Assembly: GCF_008704715.1 (NCBI RefSeq)
Contig: NZ_CP023689.1
Location: 3,038,001-3,102,000, forward strand
Origin: Streptomyces chartreusis
GTDB lineage: Bacteria > Actinomycetota > Actinomycetes > Streptomycetales > Streptomycetaceae
DNA length: 64,000 nt
Reading direction: 5' to 3'
The notes under the pieces were generated by a model. It was not told the origin of the DNA, did not search any database, and saw only the letters and a program-made list of their open reading frames with translations. Both the position numbers and the translations under genes were made by a program. Of this stretch, positions 10,560-19,678 are shown piece after piece (the first letter of the stretch is position 1; every line of letters begins with the position of its first letter).

Positions 10560-13500
10560 TCAGCGCAGCTTCTGGCTGATGACCTTCGAGACGCCGTCGC
10601 CCTGCATGGAGACGCCGTACAGAGCGTCGGCGACCTCCATCGTGCGCTTCTGGTGCGTGATCACGATCAGCTGCGAGGCTTCCTGGAGCTCCTGCATGAT
10701 GCGGATCAGCCGCTGGAGGTTGGTGTCGTCGAGGGCGGCCTCGACCTCGTCCATGACGTAGAACGGGCTCGGCCGGGCCTTGAAGATGGACACCAGCATC
10801 GCGACGGCCGTGAGTGAACGCTCACCACCCGAGAGCAGCGACAGCCGCTTGACCTTCTTGCCCGGCGGGCGCGCCTCGACGTCGACACCCGTGGTGAGCA
10901 TGTTGTCGGGGTCGGTCAGGATCAACCGCCCCTCCCCGCCCGGGAACAGCCGGCTGAAGACGCCCTCGAACTCCCTGGCCGTGTCCCAGTACGCCTCGGT
11001 GAAGACCTGCTCGACGCGTTCGTCGACCTCCTTGACGACCTGGAGCAGGTCGGCGCGGGTCTTCTTCAGGTCCTCCAGCTGCTCGCTGAGGAACTTGTGC
11101 CGCTCCTCCAGCGCCGCGAACTCCTCCAGGGCCAGCGGGTTGACCTTGCCGAGCTGCTGGTAGGCACGCTCGGCGGCCTTGAGCCGCTTCTCCTGCTCGG
11201 CCCGCACGAACGGCTTGGGCTGGTTGCGGGGGTGCTCGGGGTCGTCGGGCAGCTGCTCGCCCTCGGCGGCCAGGGACGGCGGTACGAGCTGGTGGGGGCC
11301 GTACTCGGAGACGAGCCCGGCGGGTTCCACGCCCAGCTCCTCCAGCGCCTTGGTCTCCAGCTGCTCGATCCGCATCCGCTTCTCGGCGCCGAGGACCTCA
11401 CCACGGTGCACGGAGTCGGTCAGCTTGTCGAGTTCGGCCTTGAGGTCGCGGCCGGCGCCGCGGGCCGCGGTCAGCTCCTGCTCCCGCAGCGCCTTGGCCG
11501 CCTCGGCCGCGCCGCGCTCCTCCTCCGCCCGCGCGAGGGAGACCTCGACGTGCGCCAGCAGCTGGCGGGCACCGGAGGCGACGGCCTCCGCGACGGCGGC
11601 CTCGTGGCGCAGCCGCGCCCGCCGCTGCTCGGCACGCGCGCGTGCCTCGCGTTCGGCGCGGGCGGCACGGTCCAGGGAGTCGGCCCGTCCGGACAGTCCC
11701 TTGACCCGCTCCTCGTGCGTACGGACCTGGAGGCGGGCCTCCATCTCGGTCTGCCGGGCGTTGGCGCCGTCGGCGGCGAGCCGGTCCCGCACCGAGGTGT
11801 CGGGCTCCTCCTCGACCGGCATCTCCTCGGCCACGGCGAGCCGCTCGGCCAGCTCCTCGGCGTCCATGAGCGCCTTGTCGAGGGCGTCCTGGGCCCGCGC
11901 GGCGGCGGCCACGGACCGTTCGGCCTCCCCCGCGGCACCGCGTGCCTGCCCGGCGAGCCGGCCGAGCTGCTGGGCCACGGTCGACTTCTCCCGGTCGGCC
12001 GCCCGGCGCCGCTCCCCCAGCTCCTCGACCAGGGCGACGGCTGCCTTACGCCGTTCGGCGGCCGCGTGCTGGGCCTCGGTGAGTTCCTCGCAGCGGACCG
12101 CCAGCTCTTCCAGCTCGGCGGCGGCCTCGTCCACAGAGGCCTGCACTTCCAGGAGGCTGGGCGCCCCGGCGGACCCACCGTGCGCGAAGTGCGCCCCGAG
12201 CAGGTCGCCTTCGGCGGTCACGGCGGTGAGGTGCGGGTGCGCGTAGACGAGGTCTTCGGCGTCTTCGAGGGTGCCTACGACGACGATGCCCCGGAGGAGA
12301 CGGCGGATGGCCGGCATGAGGTCGGCGGGGGCGCGGACGAGATCGGCCGCGCGATGCCCGCCGGCGGGTGCGGGTTCGTCGTGGCCGGTCGCGCCGAGGG
12401 GCGCCTCCGGTGAACCGGCGAGCAGCAGTGAAGCCCTGCCCGCGTCCTGCTTTCGCAGCAGACGGATCGCCTCGGCCGCCGCGGACGGTGAGGTCACGGC
12501 GATGGCGTCCGCCGCCGCTCCGAACGCCGCCGCCAGCGGTACCTCGTGGCCCGGTGTCACGGTCAGCAGTTCCGCGGCAGGGCCCAGCAGCCCTGTGAGG
12601 CGATCCTTCGCGCCGAGCAGCGCACCCGTGCCGTCCTTGCGGCGCAGGCCCAGCGCCAGCGCCTCGTGCCGGGCCTTGGTCGCGGCACGCCTGCGTTCCG
12701 CCGCGGTGGCCGCCTCGCGGGCCGCCGTCAGAGCGGCCTCCGCCTCCGCGAGCTGCGCCTTCGCCGTGTCGTGCTGCTCGGCGAGTTCCGCGTCGCCGGC
12801 GTCCAGGCCGTCGACCTCGGCCTTGAGCGCCTCGTACTCCTCCTGGGCGGCGAACGCGCGCTCCTGGGCCTCGTCCCGGGCGGCGGCGAGGCGGTCGATC
12901 TCGGACTGGGCGGACGCGGCACGTGAACGGGCCGCGTTGACCTGGCCGTTCAGCCGGGCGAGGCCCTCGCGGCGGTCGGCGATGGCGCGGGCGACGTCCT
13001 TGAGCCGGCGTTCCTCCAGGCCGAGTTCACGCTCCAGTTCGGCGCGGTGGGCGACCGTGTCCTCCAGCGCCCGCTCGGCCGCTTCGAGGGCCGCCTCCAG
13101 CTCCGCCTCCTGCTCACGGATGCGGGCGGCCTCGCGCTCCATGTCCTCGGGGTCGCGGCCCCGGCGCTCCTCCGGCGGCGCGGAGGTCGCGCTCTTCACA
13201 CGCGCGTCGGCCAGCGAGATCGTGCCGCGCACCCGCTCGGCGAGCTGCGACAGCTCGTACCAGGTCTGCTGGGCCTGCTGGAGGCGCGGGGTGAGCCGGC
13301 GGACCTCCTCCTCCAGGAGGGCCTCGCGCTGGAGGGCCTTCTTCAGCTCCTGCTCGGCGGTCTCCTTGCGTTCCTTCAGCGCGGCCTCGTCGGCGACCTC
13401 GGTCCGCAGCGCCTCTCGCAGCCGTACGAGATCGTCGGCGAGGAGGCGGAGCCGGGCGTCGCGAAGGTCCGCCTGGATGACGGCAGCCCTGCGTGCGACG

Positions 13501-14129
13501 GCCGCCTGGCGGCCCAGCGGCTTGAGCTGTCGGCGCAGTTCGTCCGTGAGGTCCTGCACGCGCGCGAGGTTGGCCTGCATCGCGTCCAGCTTGCGCAGCG
13601 CCTTTTCCTTGCGCTTGCGGTGCTTGAGGACGCCGGCCGCCTCCTCGATGAAGGCGCGGCGGCCCATGGGGTCCGCGTGCAGGACGGAGTCCAGCTGGCC
13701 CTGGCCGACGATGACGTGCATCTCGCGGCCGATGCCGGAGTCGGAGAGCAGTTCCTGGATGTCGAGGAGGCGACAGGTGTCACCGTTGATCTGGTACTCG
13801 CTGCCGCCGTTGCGGAACATGATCCGCGTGATGGTGACCTCGGAGTACTCGATGGGCAGCGCCCCGTCGGAGTTGTCGATGGTCAGCGACACCTCGGCGC
13901 GGCCCAGCGGCGGGCGGCCGGTGGTGCCGGCGAAGATGACGTCCTCCATCTTGCCGCCGCGCAGCGACTTGGCACCCTGCTCGCCCATGACCCAGCTGAG
14001 CGCGTCCACGACGTTGGACTTGCCCGAGCCGTTCGGACCGACGACGCACGTGATGCCCGGCTCGAACCGGAGCGTGGTCGCCGACGCGAACGACTTGAAC
14101 CCTCGGAGGGTCAGGGCCTTGAGGTGCAC
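10560..14129 (-). CDS. smc: Chromosome segregation ATPase SMC
   Basis: SMC ATPase of 1189 residues that works with ScpA/ScpB to compact and segregate chromosomes. The N-terminal head has the Walker A GPNGSGKSN near residue 32. Long coiled coils flank a hinge near residues 500-650. The C-terminal head has the signature LSGGERSLTAVAMLVSIF and Walker B FYVMDEVEAALDD. The GTG at 14129 (VHLKALTLRGFKSF) is the family start; a longer frame would add 25 unrelated residues. The ribosome binding site is weak. A terminator (14246-14267) separates it from the coiled-coil gene upstream, so it likely has its own promoter in 14130-14245. Confidence 0.97.
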   Translation of the reverse strand: MHLKALTLRGFKSFASATTLRFEPGITCVVGPNGSGKSNVVDALSWVMGEQGAKSLRGGKMEDVIFAGTTGRPPLGRAEVSLTIDNSDGALPIEYSEVTITRIMFRNGGSEYQINGDTCRLLDIQELLSDSGIGREMHVIVGQGQLDSVLHADPMGRRAFIEEAAGVLKHRKRKEKALRKLDAMQANLARVQDLTDELRRQLKPLGRQAAVARRAAVIQADLRDARLRLLADDLVRLREALRTEVADEAALKERKETAEQELKKALQREALLEEEVRRLTPRLQQAQQTWYELSQLAERVRGTISLADARVKSATSAPPEERRGRDPEDMEREAARIREQEAELEAALEAAERALEDTVAHRAELERELGLEERRLKDVARAIADRREGLARLNGQVNAARSRAASAQSEIDRLAAARDEAQERAFAAQEEYEALKAEVDGLDAGDAELAEQHDTAKAQLAEAEAALTAAREAATAAERRRAATKARHEALALGLRRKDGTGALLGAKDRLTGLLGPAAELLTVTPGHEVPLAAAFGAAADAIAVTSPSAAAEAIRLLRKQDAGRASLLLAGSPEAPLGATGHDEPAPAGGHRAADLVRAPADLMPAIRRLLRGIVVVGTLEDAEDLVYAHPHLTAVTAEGDLLGAHFAHGGSAGAPSLLEVQASVDEAAAELEELAVRCEELTEAQHAAAERRKAAVALVEELGERRRAADREKSTVAQQLGRLAGQARGAAGEAERSVAAAARAQDALDKALMDAEELAERLAVAEEMPVEEEPDTSVRDRLAADGANARQTEMEARLQVRTHEERVKGLSGRADSLDRAARAEREARARAEQRRARLRHEAAVAEAVASGARQLLAHVEVSLARAEEERGAAEAAKALREQELTAARGAGRDLKAELDKLTDSVHRGEVLGAEKRMRIEQLETKALEELGVEPAGLVSEYGPHQLVPPSLAAEGEQLPDDPEHPRNQPKPFVRAEQEKRLKAAERAYQQLGKVNPLALEEFAALEERHKFLSEQLEDLKKTRADLLQVVKEVDERVEQVFTEAYWDTAREFEGVFSRLFPGGEGRLILTDPDNMLTTGVDVEARPPGKKVKRLSLLSGGERSLTAVAMLVSIFKARPSPFYVMDEVEAALDDTNLQRLIRIMQELQEASQLIVITHQKRTMEVADALYGVSMQGDGVSKVISQKLR

Positions 14130-14245
14130 GCCGGTGGACTCTACCTTCCGGGGAAGTCTCGCTCCATGAACGCACGGTTTCACCGGTGAACGTGCAGGGC
14201 ACACCAGACGTTAAAGAGGGTGAAAGGATGCGGGGGAAAAGAAAG

Positions 14246-14267
14246 AAGGGACGCCGAAGCGTCCCTT
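14246..14267 (-). terminator. Intrinsic terminator after the small coiled-coil gene
   Basis: On the minus strand AAGGGACGC-TTCG-GCGTCCCTT is followed by CTTTCTTTTCCC. This is a 9-bp stem with a UUCG loop and a U-rich tail, a classic intrinsic terminator. Confidence 0.85.
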
Positions 14268-14367
14268 GCAACTTCTGACGGCTGGGCAGACCCCAGTCGT
14301 CTGACGACTTAGCGGTTGATACGGGCTGCCCAACCACTGCTGCAGCTGTTGTGGAGCGATGCAGTGA

Positions 14368-14571
14368 TCAGGTGAGCGCAGGCTCCGCCTGGTGTGCGTC
14401 GATGCTCTCCATGATCCTGTCGTGAGAAGCGGCAGCCGTCAGCGCGTCGTTCTCGGCCTGGATCCGACCGAGCTCGGACTCGAGGTCCTGGACACGCTGC
14501 TGGAGCCGTCGCATCTCGGCGAGGAGTCGAGGGTCGGAGCCGCCGACGTAACCGAGAAGCGCCTTTGCCAT
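14368..14571 (-). CDS. Small conserved coiled-coil protein
   Basis: 67-residue acidic protein. After a short N-terminus (MAKALLGYVGG) nearly the whole length is a predicted coiled coil, with heptads in LLAEMRRLQQRVQDLESELG. The ATG at 14571 has GGAGGA 9-14 bases upstream, and the frame has strong GC3 bias, so it is real. I recall orthologues at this place in other Streptomyces but no known function. It lies between acyP and smc with its own terminator. Its size and coiled coil suggest a binding partner or scaffold, but no function can be assigned. Confidence 0.75.
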   Translation of the reverse strand: MAKALLGYVGGSDPRLLAEMRRLQQRVQDLESELGRIQAENDALTAAASHDRIMESIDAHQAEPALT

Positions 14572-14609
14572 GATGGATGGTCCTCCACACTGAGTGACCG
14601 ACCGATGCG

Positions 14610-14687
14610 GTGTGGGTCGTGAGGGATTCGCACCCGCGGTTGCTTGGCAGGCCTGCAGTTGTACTGCCGTTCAGCCACGCCAAACAG
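14610..14687 (-). pseudogene. Degenerate tRNA-like sequence
   Basis: On the minus strand this stretch has a T-arm-like hairpin (GGG-TGCGAAT-CCC, 14635-14623), a D-arm-like segment (TGGCTGAACGGCAG) and a possible loop CTGCCAA. The acceptor arms pair only with a bulge (GGCGTG with CACGaCC) and the anticodon stem does not pair. It may be a decayed tRNA or a chance resemblance. The rest of the 382-base gap 14572-14953 shows nothing else. Confidence 0.3.
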
Positions 14688-14953
14688 CTAGGGTGCGCGG
14701 GGCTTTCAGCGTCTCACCAAAAAGTTTGACGGTCAACACGATCACACCCCGTATTGGCGGGTGAACCCGGGGGCACACGGCCGTGAACGGCGACGTGGCG
14801 ACTCCTGCGGGCCCCTCGGGGCGTGGCGATCATCCTTGAGTGCGGAGCCTGCCATCGAGAGCCGTTCTTGGCAACCACCTGCTCATTTCTGCTCGGGGCA
14901 GTTGCCGGTGGCAGGTCCCTCCGCTTGCGCCTGGGTCTGTGTACAGAAACGAG

Positions 14954-15235
14954 TCAGCGGATGGCGAAGCCGTCGTAACCCCCGCGAGGTGTGTCCCAGA
15001 TCTCGGTGACACCGTCCACCCGCCCGGGCGTGTCGCTGCCCTGGAGCCAGTCGAGGAGCCCCTCACAGCCGCCGCGGGGACCCTCCGCGACCACTTGGAC
15101 CCGACCGTCGTCCAAATTGAGAGCAAAACCACTCAGGCCGCCGATCTCGAGGGCCTTGGCCCGCGTGAACCAGCGAAAACCCACACCTTGGACGCGTCCA
15201 CGCACCCAGGCGACCAACCGCACATCCTCGCTCAT
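14954..15235 (-). CDS. acyP: Acylphosphatase
   Basis: Small enzyme of 93 residues that hydrolyses carboxyl-phosphate bonds such as those of acyl phosphates. The phosphate-binding loop [14 protein letters not shown] includes the catalytic arginine (GFRWF, near residue 21). The catalytic asparagine is in [10 protein letters not shown] near residue 40. ATG start at 15235. The locus next to smc and mutM is the same as in mycobacteria. An obvious operon partner is lacking, as the neighbours are over 100 bases away. Confidence 0.93.
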   Translation of the reverse strand: MSEDVRLVAWVRGRVQGVGFRWFTRAKALEIGGLSGFALNLDDGRVQVVAEGPRGGCEGLLDWLQGSDTPGRVDGVTEIWDTPRGGYDGFAIR

Positions 15236-15323
15236 GACTGCAACCTAACGGGCCAATGTCTCTCGGGGCACTCCTTCCTCTGGCGCCATGCGGTACCGTC
15301 CCGACCCAATGAATCTCATATGA

Positions 15324-15345
15324 AACTCACTCGATCGTGTGAGTT
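15324..15345. promoter_or_regulatory. Inverted repeat upstream of the CAP-domain gene
   Basis: AACTCAC-tcgatcgt-GTGAGTT, a perfect 7-bp inverted repeat ending 42 bases before the ATG at 15388. A regulator binding site is plausible; no terminator T-run follows. Confidence 0.45.
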
Positions 15346-15387
15346 GTGTGAGGACGTTGAGACCGCAGGGACGAGGAAGGCCAGGAC

Positions 15388-16542
15388 ATGGGACGCCACC
15401 GACGCTCCGCCGCCGGCCGCGCCGCCACGGGCCGCGCCACGGGGGTCACCAATACGGACGGCTCCTACACGGAGAGCCACGACCCGCTGGACTCGTACGC
15501 CGGCGACCGGTCGACGAGGGGCATCGCGCCCTATCTGCACCGGGAGGAGCAGGAGGCGTACGCCGAGGCCTCCGCGAGAAGCGACGCGTATCTCTTCGCA
15601 TCGGAAGAGGACTACGCACGCTTCAACGACACCACCGCCTTCCCGGTCGACGAGACCGGCGCCTTCCGGAGCGAGGGGTTCACGCCCGACTCCGGCACCC
15701 GGCGTCCCGGGGGCTCGCACCGCCGCCGCAAGAAGGCCGCGGCTCCGGTGAAGACCGGGCTGCTCGGTGTCTCCGCCGCGGTCGCCATCGGCACGGTCGC
15801 GGTGGCCGCGGGCGTGGTGCCCGGCATCGACAACTACCAACTCGGCGGTGGCAGCGGCACGGACCGGGCGCAGTCGGCCGGCTCCCCGACGAACATCCCC
15901 GCCGAGCAGGGCGGCACCTCGGGCAGCGCGGACCGGGACGACAGCGGCGGCACGACGAGCCGTGACGTCCAGCGGCCCTCCTCGCCGGCTCCGTCGACCA
16001 CGTCGGCCGCGCCGACGAAGACCCCGTCGAAGAAGCCGTCGGCCACGCCCAGCAAGAAGCCGACGGACACGCCTTCGCGCAAGGCCACCAAGGCGCCCGA
16101 GAAGCAGAGCAAGAAGCCGCCGAAGTCCGACGAGCAGACCAGCGTCCCCGTGACCGTGTCCGCCGAGTCCGCCGCCGCGGCCGAGGTGCTCCGGCTCGTG
16201 AACGAGGAGCGGGCGCAGGTGGGATGCAGCCCGGTCGCGGCCAACAGCGCGCTCGCCGGTCTCGCCCAGGACTTCAGCGAGGCCATGGCCGATCTGGGCT
16301 TCTTCGACCACACCGACCCGGGCGGGGCCTCCCCATGGGACCGGGCCGCGAAGGCCGGCATCACCGACCTCGGCGGCGAGAACATAGCCCGCGGCCAGGC
16401 GGATGCCGCCGCGGTCATGGAAGCCTGGATGAACAGCCCGGGCCACAAGGCCAACATCCTGAACTGCGACTTCAAGACCCTCGGCGTCGGCGTCCACATC
16501 GGCGCGGGCGGCCCTTGGTGGACGCAGGACTTCGGCTACTAG
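15388..16542 (+). CDS. Membrane-anchored CAP (SCP/PR-1) domain protein
   Basis: 384-residue protein. The hydrophilic N-terminus (about 115 residues) contains a Lys/Arg stretch (HRRRKKAAAPVK). It is followed by one transmembrane segment near residues 120-142 and a Ser/Thr/Pro/Lys-rich linker near residues 190-250. A C-terminal CAP domain begins around residue 262 with VLRLVNEERAQVGCSPV and continues through LGFFDHTDPGG, ENIARGQ and WMNSPGHKANIL. The CAP domain is therefore likely outside the membrane, with a long cytosolic N-terminus. Streptomyces have several such proteins with unknown roles. A strong terminator follows. Confidence 0.85.
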   Translation: MGRHRRSAAGRAATGRATGVTNTDGSYTESHDPLDSYAGDRSTRGIAPYLHREEQEAYAEASARSDAYLFASEEDYARFNDTTAFPVDETGAFRSEGFTPDSGTRRPGGSHRRRKKAAAPVKTGLLGVSAAVAIGTVAVAAGVVPGIDNYQLGGGSGTDRAQSAGSPTNIPAEQGGTSGSADRDDSGGTTSRDVQRPSSPAPSTTSAAPTKTPSKKPSATPSKKPTDTPSRKATKAPEKQSKKPPKSDEQTSVPVTVSAESAAAAEVLRLVNEERAQVGCSPVAANSALAGLAQDFSEAMADLGFFDHTDPGGASPWDRAAKAGITDLGGENIARGQADAAAVMEAWMNSPGHKANILNCDFKTLGVGVHIGAGGPWWTQDFGY

Positions 16543-16577
16543 ACATACCGCTCACGCGACGGCAGCCCGTCCGCGGC

Positions 16578-16617
16578 AAGGGGCTCCCACCCGGTGACGA
16601 CCGGGTGGGAGCCCCTT
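16578..16617. terminator. Strong bidirectional terminator
   Basis: A perfect 18-bp stem (16578-16595 with 16600-16617) with loop GACG, ending in CTTGTG. It lies between the convergent CAP-domain gene and the flavodoxin gene. Confidence 0.9.
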
Positions 16618-16637
16618 GTGCGTGGGCGGTCGTGCGG

Positions 16638-17228
16638 TTACGCGGCGATCGCGGCGCGGCCCAGGGCGAACGTCTTCGCGGTCTCGGTCACCCGGCGGCC
16701 CAGGTGCTCCGCCGTCGCCACGTCGGCCTTGTGGACGGCGTCGGGACCCTGGTCGGCGTTGGTCTGGGCGGCGGCACCGGCGAAGAAGCCGAGGCGGTTG
16801 ATGTCGTGCTCGGAGCCGGCGCTGCTGTTCCAGCCGGGGAGCAGGCCGAGGTTGACCCAGTGCATGCCGAGCTGCGCGGCCAGGATCTGGAAGAACTGGA
16901 GGGTGTGCAGCTTGTCGCCGCTCTTGGAGGCGGAGTTGGTGAAGCCGGCGGCCAGCTTGTCCGTCCAGGCCCGCTCGGCCCAGCGCTTGGAGGTGGCCTC
17001 GGCGAAGACGTGGAAGGCGCCGGACGCGGTGCCCATGTAGGTCGGCGAGCCGAACACGATGGCGTCCGAGGCGTCGAGGATCGCCCACTGCTCCTCGGTG
17101 ATCTCGTCCACCTTGATCAGGTGCACCTCGGCACCGGCCTCGACGGCACCGGCACGGACGGCCTCGGCGATGACGGCGGTGTGGCCGAAGCCGGAGTGAT
17201 AGGCGATGGAGACGACAGGGGTGGTCAC
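16638..17228 (-). CDS. Flavodoxin-fold NAD(P)H:quinone oxidoreductase (WrbA-like)
   Basis: 196-residue protein of the flavodoxin/NADPH-dependent FMN reductase fold. The N-terminal FMN loop is YHSGFGHTAVIAEAV. FGSPTYMGTASGAFHVF near residues 59-75 is the second FMN-binding loop, and NLGLLPGWNSS near residues 126-136 lies near the third. Such enzymes reduce quinones by two electrons and protect from electrophile stress. GTG start at 17228. It is divergent from an HxlR-type regulator with a perfect operator-like repeat between them, so it is probably the target of that regulator. Confidence 0.85.
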   Translation of the reverse strand: MTTPVVSIAYHSGFGHTAVIAEAVRAGAVEAGAEVHLIKVDEITEEQWAILDASDAIVFGSPTYMGTASGAFHVFAEATSKRWAERAWTDKLAAGFTNSASKSGDKLHTLQFFQILAAQLGMHWVNLGLLPGWNSSAGSEHDINRLGFFAGAAAQTNADQGPDAVHKADVATAEHLGRRVTETAKTFALGRAAIAA

Positions 17229-17275
17229 GTGGGTACTCCTGAAATAGGCAGCTCACTGGCGATGACAAAAGGAAA

Positions 17276-17296
17276 GCACTAACTTCTGGTTAGTGC
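17276..17296. promoter_or_regulatory. Operator candidate for the HxlR regulator
   Basis: GCACTAAC-ttctg-GTTAGTGC is a perfect 8-bp inverted repeat in the 107-base gap between the divergent genes. Its size and symmetry suit a dimeric winged-helix repressor. Confidence 0.7.
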
Positions 17297-17335
17297 AACC
17301 TCCCAGTAAGCGCTGCGTTCGAGTACGCTTCAGTC

Positions 17336-17737
17336 ATGGACACCACGCAGGAGCTCATGGAGGCGCAGGACCTCCCGTACAACGTGTTCGCCAAGGCCTG
17401 CCCCTCGCGCGTCACGCTGGAGCACGTCACCGGCCGCTGGGGCGGACTGACCCTGGGCGCCCTGTACGACGGCTCGCTGCGCTTCAACGAGCTGCGCCGC
17501 CGGGTCGACGGCGTCAGCGAGAAGATGCTGTCCCAGACCCTGCACGCCCTGGAGCGCGACGGCCTGGTGCGCCGCGACGCCCAGCCGACGAATCCGCCAC
17601 GGGTCGACTACGAACTGACGCCGCTGGGACGCGGGGTCGCCGAGCGGCTGCTGAGCCTCATCCACTTCGTGGAGGGGCAGATGGACGACGTGCTCGAAGC
17701 ACGCCGGCACTATGACGAGACGCGCGGCGCCCTCTGA
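17336..17737 (+). CDS. HxlR-family transcriptional regulator
   Basis: 133-residue winged-helix regulator. The HxlR pattern is clear: a cysteine at residue 22 ([13 protein letters not shown]), the helix pair [31 protein letters not shown] near residues 48-78, and the wing ending [14 protein letters not shown]. Many HxlR regulators sense quinones or diamide through this cysteine. It is divergent from a quinone oxidoreductase-like gene, as in the known qorR/qorA pair type, which supports autoregulation plus control of that gene. Its last 28 bases overlap the 3' end of mutM on the other strand. Confidence 0.88.
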   Translation: MDTTQELMEAQDLPYNVFAKACPSRVTLEHVTGRWGGLTLGALYDGSLRFNELRRRVDGVSEKMLSQTLHALERDGLVRRDAQPTNPPRVDYELTPLGRGVAERLLSLIHFVEGQMDDVLEARRHYDETRGAL

Positions 17738-18570
17738 CACTTCGGGCAGAAGTAGCTGGACCGGTTCATCCAGGGCCGCCGGCGCATCGGCGTACCGCAC
17801 CGCTTGCAGGGCAGCCCTTCACGGCCGTACGCGTCGAGTGAGCGGTCGAAGTAGCCCGACTCGCCGTTGACGTTGACGTACAGGCTGTCGAAGCTGGTGC
17901 CGCCCACCGCGAGGGCCGCGTTCATCACGTCCCTCACATGGCCCAGGAGTTCCTGGGTGCGGGGGCGGGTGAAGGTGCCGGTGGGGCGCTCGTAGTGCAG
18001 ACGGGCGCGCCAAAGGGCCTCGTCCGCATAGATGTTGCCGACGCCGCTGATCAACGACTGGTCGAGCAGGGCCCGTTTGATGGTGCTGCGCTTGCGGCGC
18101 AGGGCCTGGTGGAAGGCGTCGTCGTCGAAGAGCGGGTCGAGCGGGTCGCGCGCGATGTGCGCGATGACGTCGGGCAGTCCGTCCGGGGTGTTGTCGTGCA
18201 ACGACAGCCCGCCGAAGGTGCGTTGGTCCACGAACCGCAGCTCGGTGTCGAGCGCGTCCGCGAACCGCACCCGGATCCTGAGGTGCTTCTCGTCCGGCAC
18301 GGTATGCGGCTGGACCAGCAGCTGACCGCTCATGCCGAGGTGCGCCAGGACCGACTGCCCGGTGTCCTCCAGGGGCAGCCACAGGTACTTGCCACGGCGG
18401 CTGGGGACGCCGACACGGTGGCCCTTGAGCCGGTGCGCGAAGTCGTCGGCGCCGGCGATGTGCCGCCGTACGGCACGCGGGTGCAGCACCTCGGCGTCGG
18501 CGACCGTGCGATGGGCGACCCACCGCTCCAGGCCACGCCGTACGACCTCGACCTCGGGCAACTCGGGCAT
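17710..18570 (-). CDS. mutM: Formamidopyrimidine-DNA glycosylase MutM (Fpg)
   Basis: 286-residue base-excision repair enzyme that removes oxidised purines and cleaves abasic sites. The N-terminus [14 protein letters not shown] provides the catalytic Pro1/Glu2 after methionine removal. [10 protein letters not shown] carries the conserved lysine near residue 60, and [20 protein letters not shown] near residue 170 is the helix-two-turn-helix. The C-terminal zinc finger is CKRC ... FCPKC near residues 255-278. ATG at 18570. Downstream of rnc, as in other actinobacteria; its 3' end overlaps the convergent HxlR gene by 28 bases. Confidence 0.96.
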   Translation of the reverse strand: MPELPEVEVVRRGLERWVAHRTVADAEVLHPRAVRRHIAGADDFAHRLKGHRVGVPSRRGKYLWLPLEDTGQSVLAHLGMSGQLLVQPHTVPDEKHLRIRVRFADALDTELRFVDQRTFGGLSLHDNTPDGLPDVIAHIARDPLDPLFDDDAFHQALRRKRSTIKRALLDQSLISGVGNIYADEALWRARLHYERPTGTFTRPRTQELLGHVRDVMNAALAVGGTSFDSLYVNVNGESGYFDRSLDAYGREGLPCKRCGTPMRRRPWMNRSSYFCPKCQRAPRVSS

Positions 18571-18694
18571 CGGATCCCCTGTACACCTGCGACGGGACGT
18601 AGGGCTCTCGCACCCCGTGCGTCCCGCGGAGCCTGCTGAATGGGCCGAGCGCCCGCCCCGGCGAAGGGTCGGGCGCTCGGATCGCGCTGTTCGG

Positions 18695-19483
18695 TCAGGC
18701 GGAGGCGGACGGCGCGTCGGCGTCGTCCTCGGCGGCGTTCTCGGCCGCCTTCTTGGCTCGCTCGTCCGCGGCGGCCTTGATGGACCGCCACGCGGACTCA
18801 GCAGCCTGCTGCTCCGCCTCCTTCTTGCTGCGGCCGGTGCCGGTGCCGTACGAGACGCCTCCGACGCGGGCGGCAGCAGTGAAGGTCTTCTCGTGGTCGG
18901 GGCCGGTCTCCGTGACCAGGTACTCGGGCACGCCGAGTCCTTCGGTCGCGGTGAGCTCCTGGAGACTGGTCTTCCAGTCCAGGCCGGCTCCGAGGTTCGA
19001 GGACTTCTCGATCAGGGGGTCGAACAGGCGGTGCACCAGCTCCGCCGCCGATTCCAGGCCCTGGTCGAGATAGACCGCGCCGATCACCGCTTCGAGGGTG
19101 TCGGCGAGGATGGACGCCTTGTCCCGGCCGCCCGTGCCCTCTTCACCACGGCCGAGCCGGATGAAGGAGCCCAGTTCCAGCCCACGACCGACCTCCGCCA
19201 GCGCACGCGAATTGACCACCGCGGCCCGAAGCTTGGCCAGCTGGCCCTCGGGCAGATCGGGGTGGGTTCGGTACAGCGTGTCCGTGACCACGAGACCCAG
19301 GACGGAGTCCCCGAGGAACTCCAGCCGCTCGTTGGTCGGCAGACCGCCGTTCTCGTACGCGTAGGAACGGTGGGTCAGCGCACGCACCAGAAGGGCGGAC
19401 TCGAGCTTGTACCCGAGCCGCCCTTCCAACAGCGTGTGGGACGAGGCCTGGTTGTCCGCTGCGTTCTTCTTCGGCGTGGACAC
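18695..19483 (-). CDS. rnc: Ribonuclease III
   Basis: 262-residue double-strand RNA endonuclease that matures rRNA and, in Streptomyces, affects antibiotic production (known there as absB). The catalytic signature [13 protein letters not shown] is near residues 51-63, followed by [20 protein letters not shown] near residues 120-139. The dsRNA-binding domain starts at [11 protein letters not shown] and ends with [16 protein letters not shown]. The C-terminal tail is Ala/Glu/Asp-rich. The GTG at 19483 has GAGAGG 5 bases upstream; an in-frame GTG lies 9 bases earlier. It follows rpmF by 19 bases, in the same operon. Confidence 0.96.
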   Translation of the reverse strand: MSTPKKNAADNQASSHTLLEGRLGYKLESALLVRALTHRSYAYENGGLPTNERLEFLGDSVLGLVVTDTLYRTHPDLPEGQLAKLRAAVVNSRALAEVGRGLELGSFIRLGRGEEGTGGRDKASILADTLEAVIGAVYLDQGLESAAELVHRLFDPLIEKSSNLGAGLDWKTSLQELTATEGLGVPEYLVTETGPDHEKTFTAAARVGGVSYGTGTGRSKKEAEQQAAESAWRSIKAAADERAKKAAENAAEDDADAPSASA

Positions 19484-19502
19484 AGTGCCTCTCACCAGCC
19501 GC

Positions 19503-19676
19503 TCAGACCTCGAGGACCTGGCGCTTGTTGTAGGTGCCGCAAGACGGGCACGCAATGTGCTGCAGCTTGGGCTCGTGGCAGCGCTCGCACGCAACCAGGG
19601 TGGGGACCGCAGCCTTCCACTGCGACCGGCGGTGGCGCGTGTTGCTGCGCGACATCTTCCGCTTCGGAACAGCCAC
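19503..19676 (-). CDS. rpmF: 50S ribosomal protein L32
   Basis: 57 residues, the usual L32 length. It starts [20 protein letters not shown]. It has a four-cysteine zinc ribbon (CERCHEP ... CPSCGTY), so it is the zinc-containing form. GTG at 19676 with AGGAG about 8 bases upstream. Two bases separate it from the DUF177 gene upstream, a pairing conserved across bacteria. Confidence 0.97.
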   Translation of the reverse strand: MAVPKRKMSRSNTRHRRSQWKAAVPTLVACERCHEPKLQHIACPSCGTYNKRQVLEV

Positions 19677-19678
19677 GG

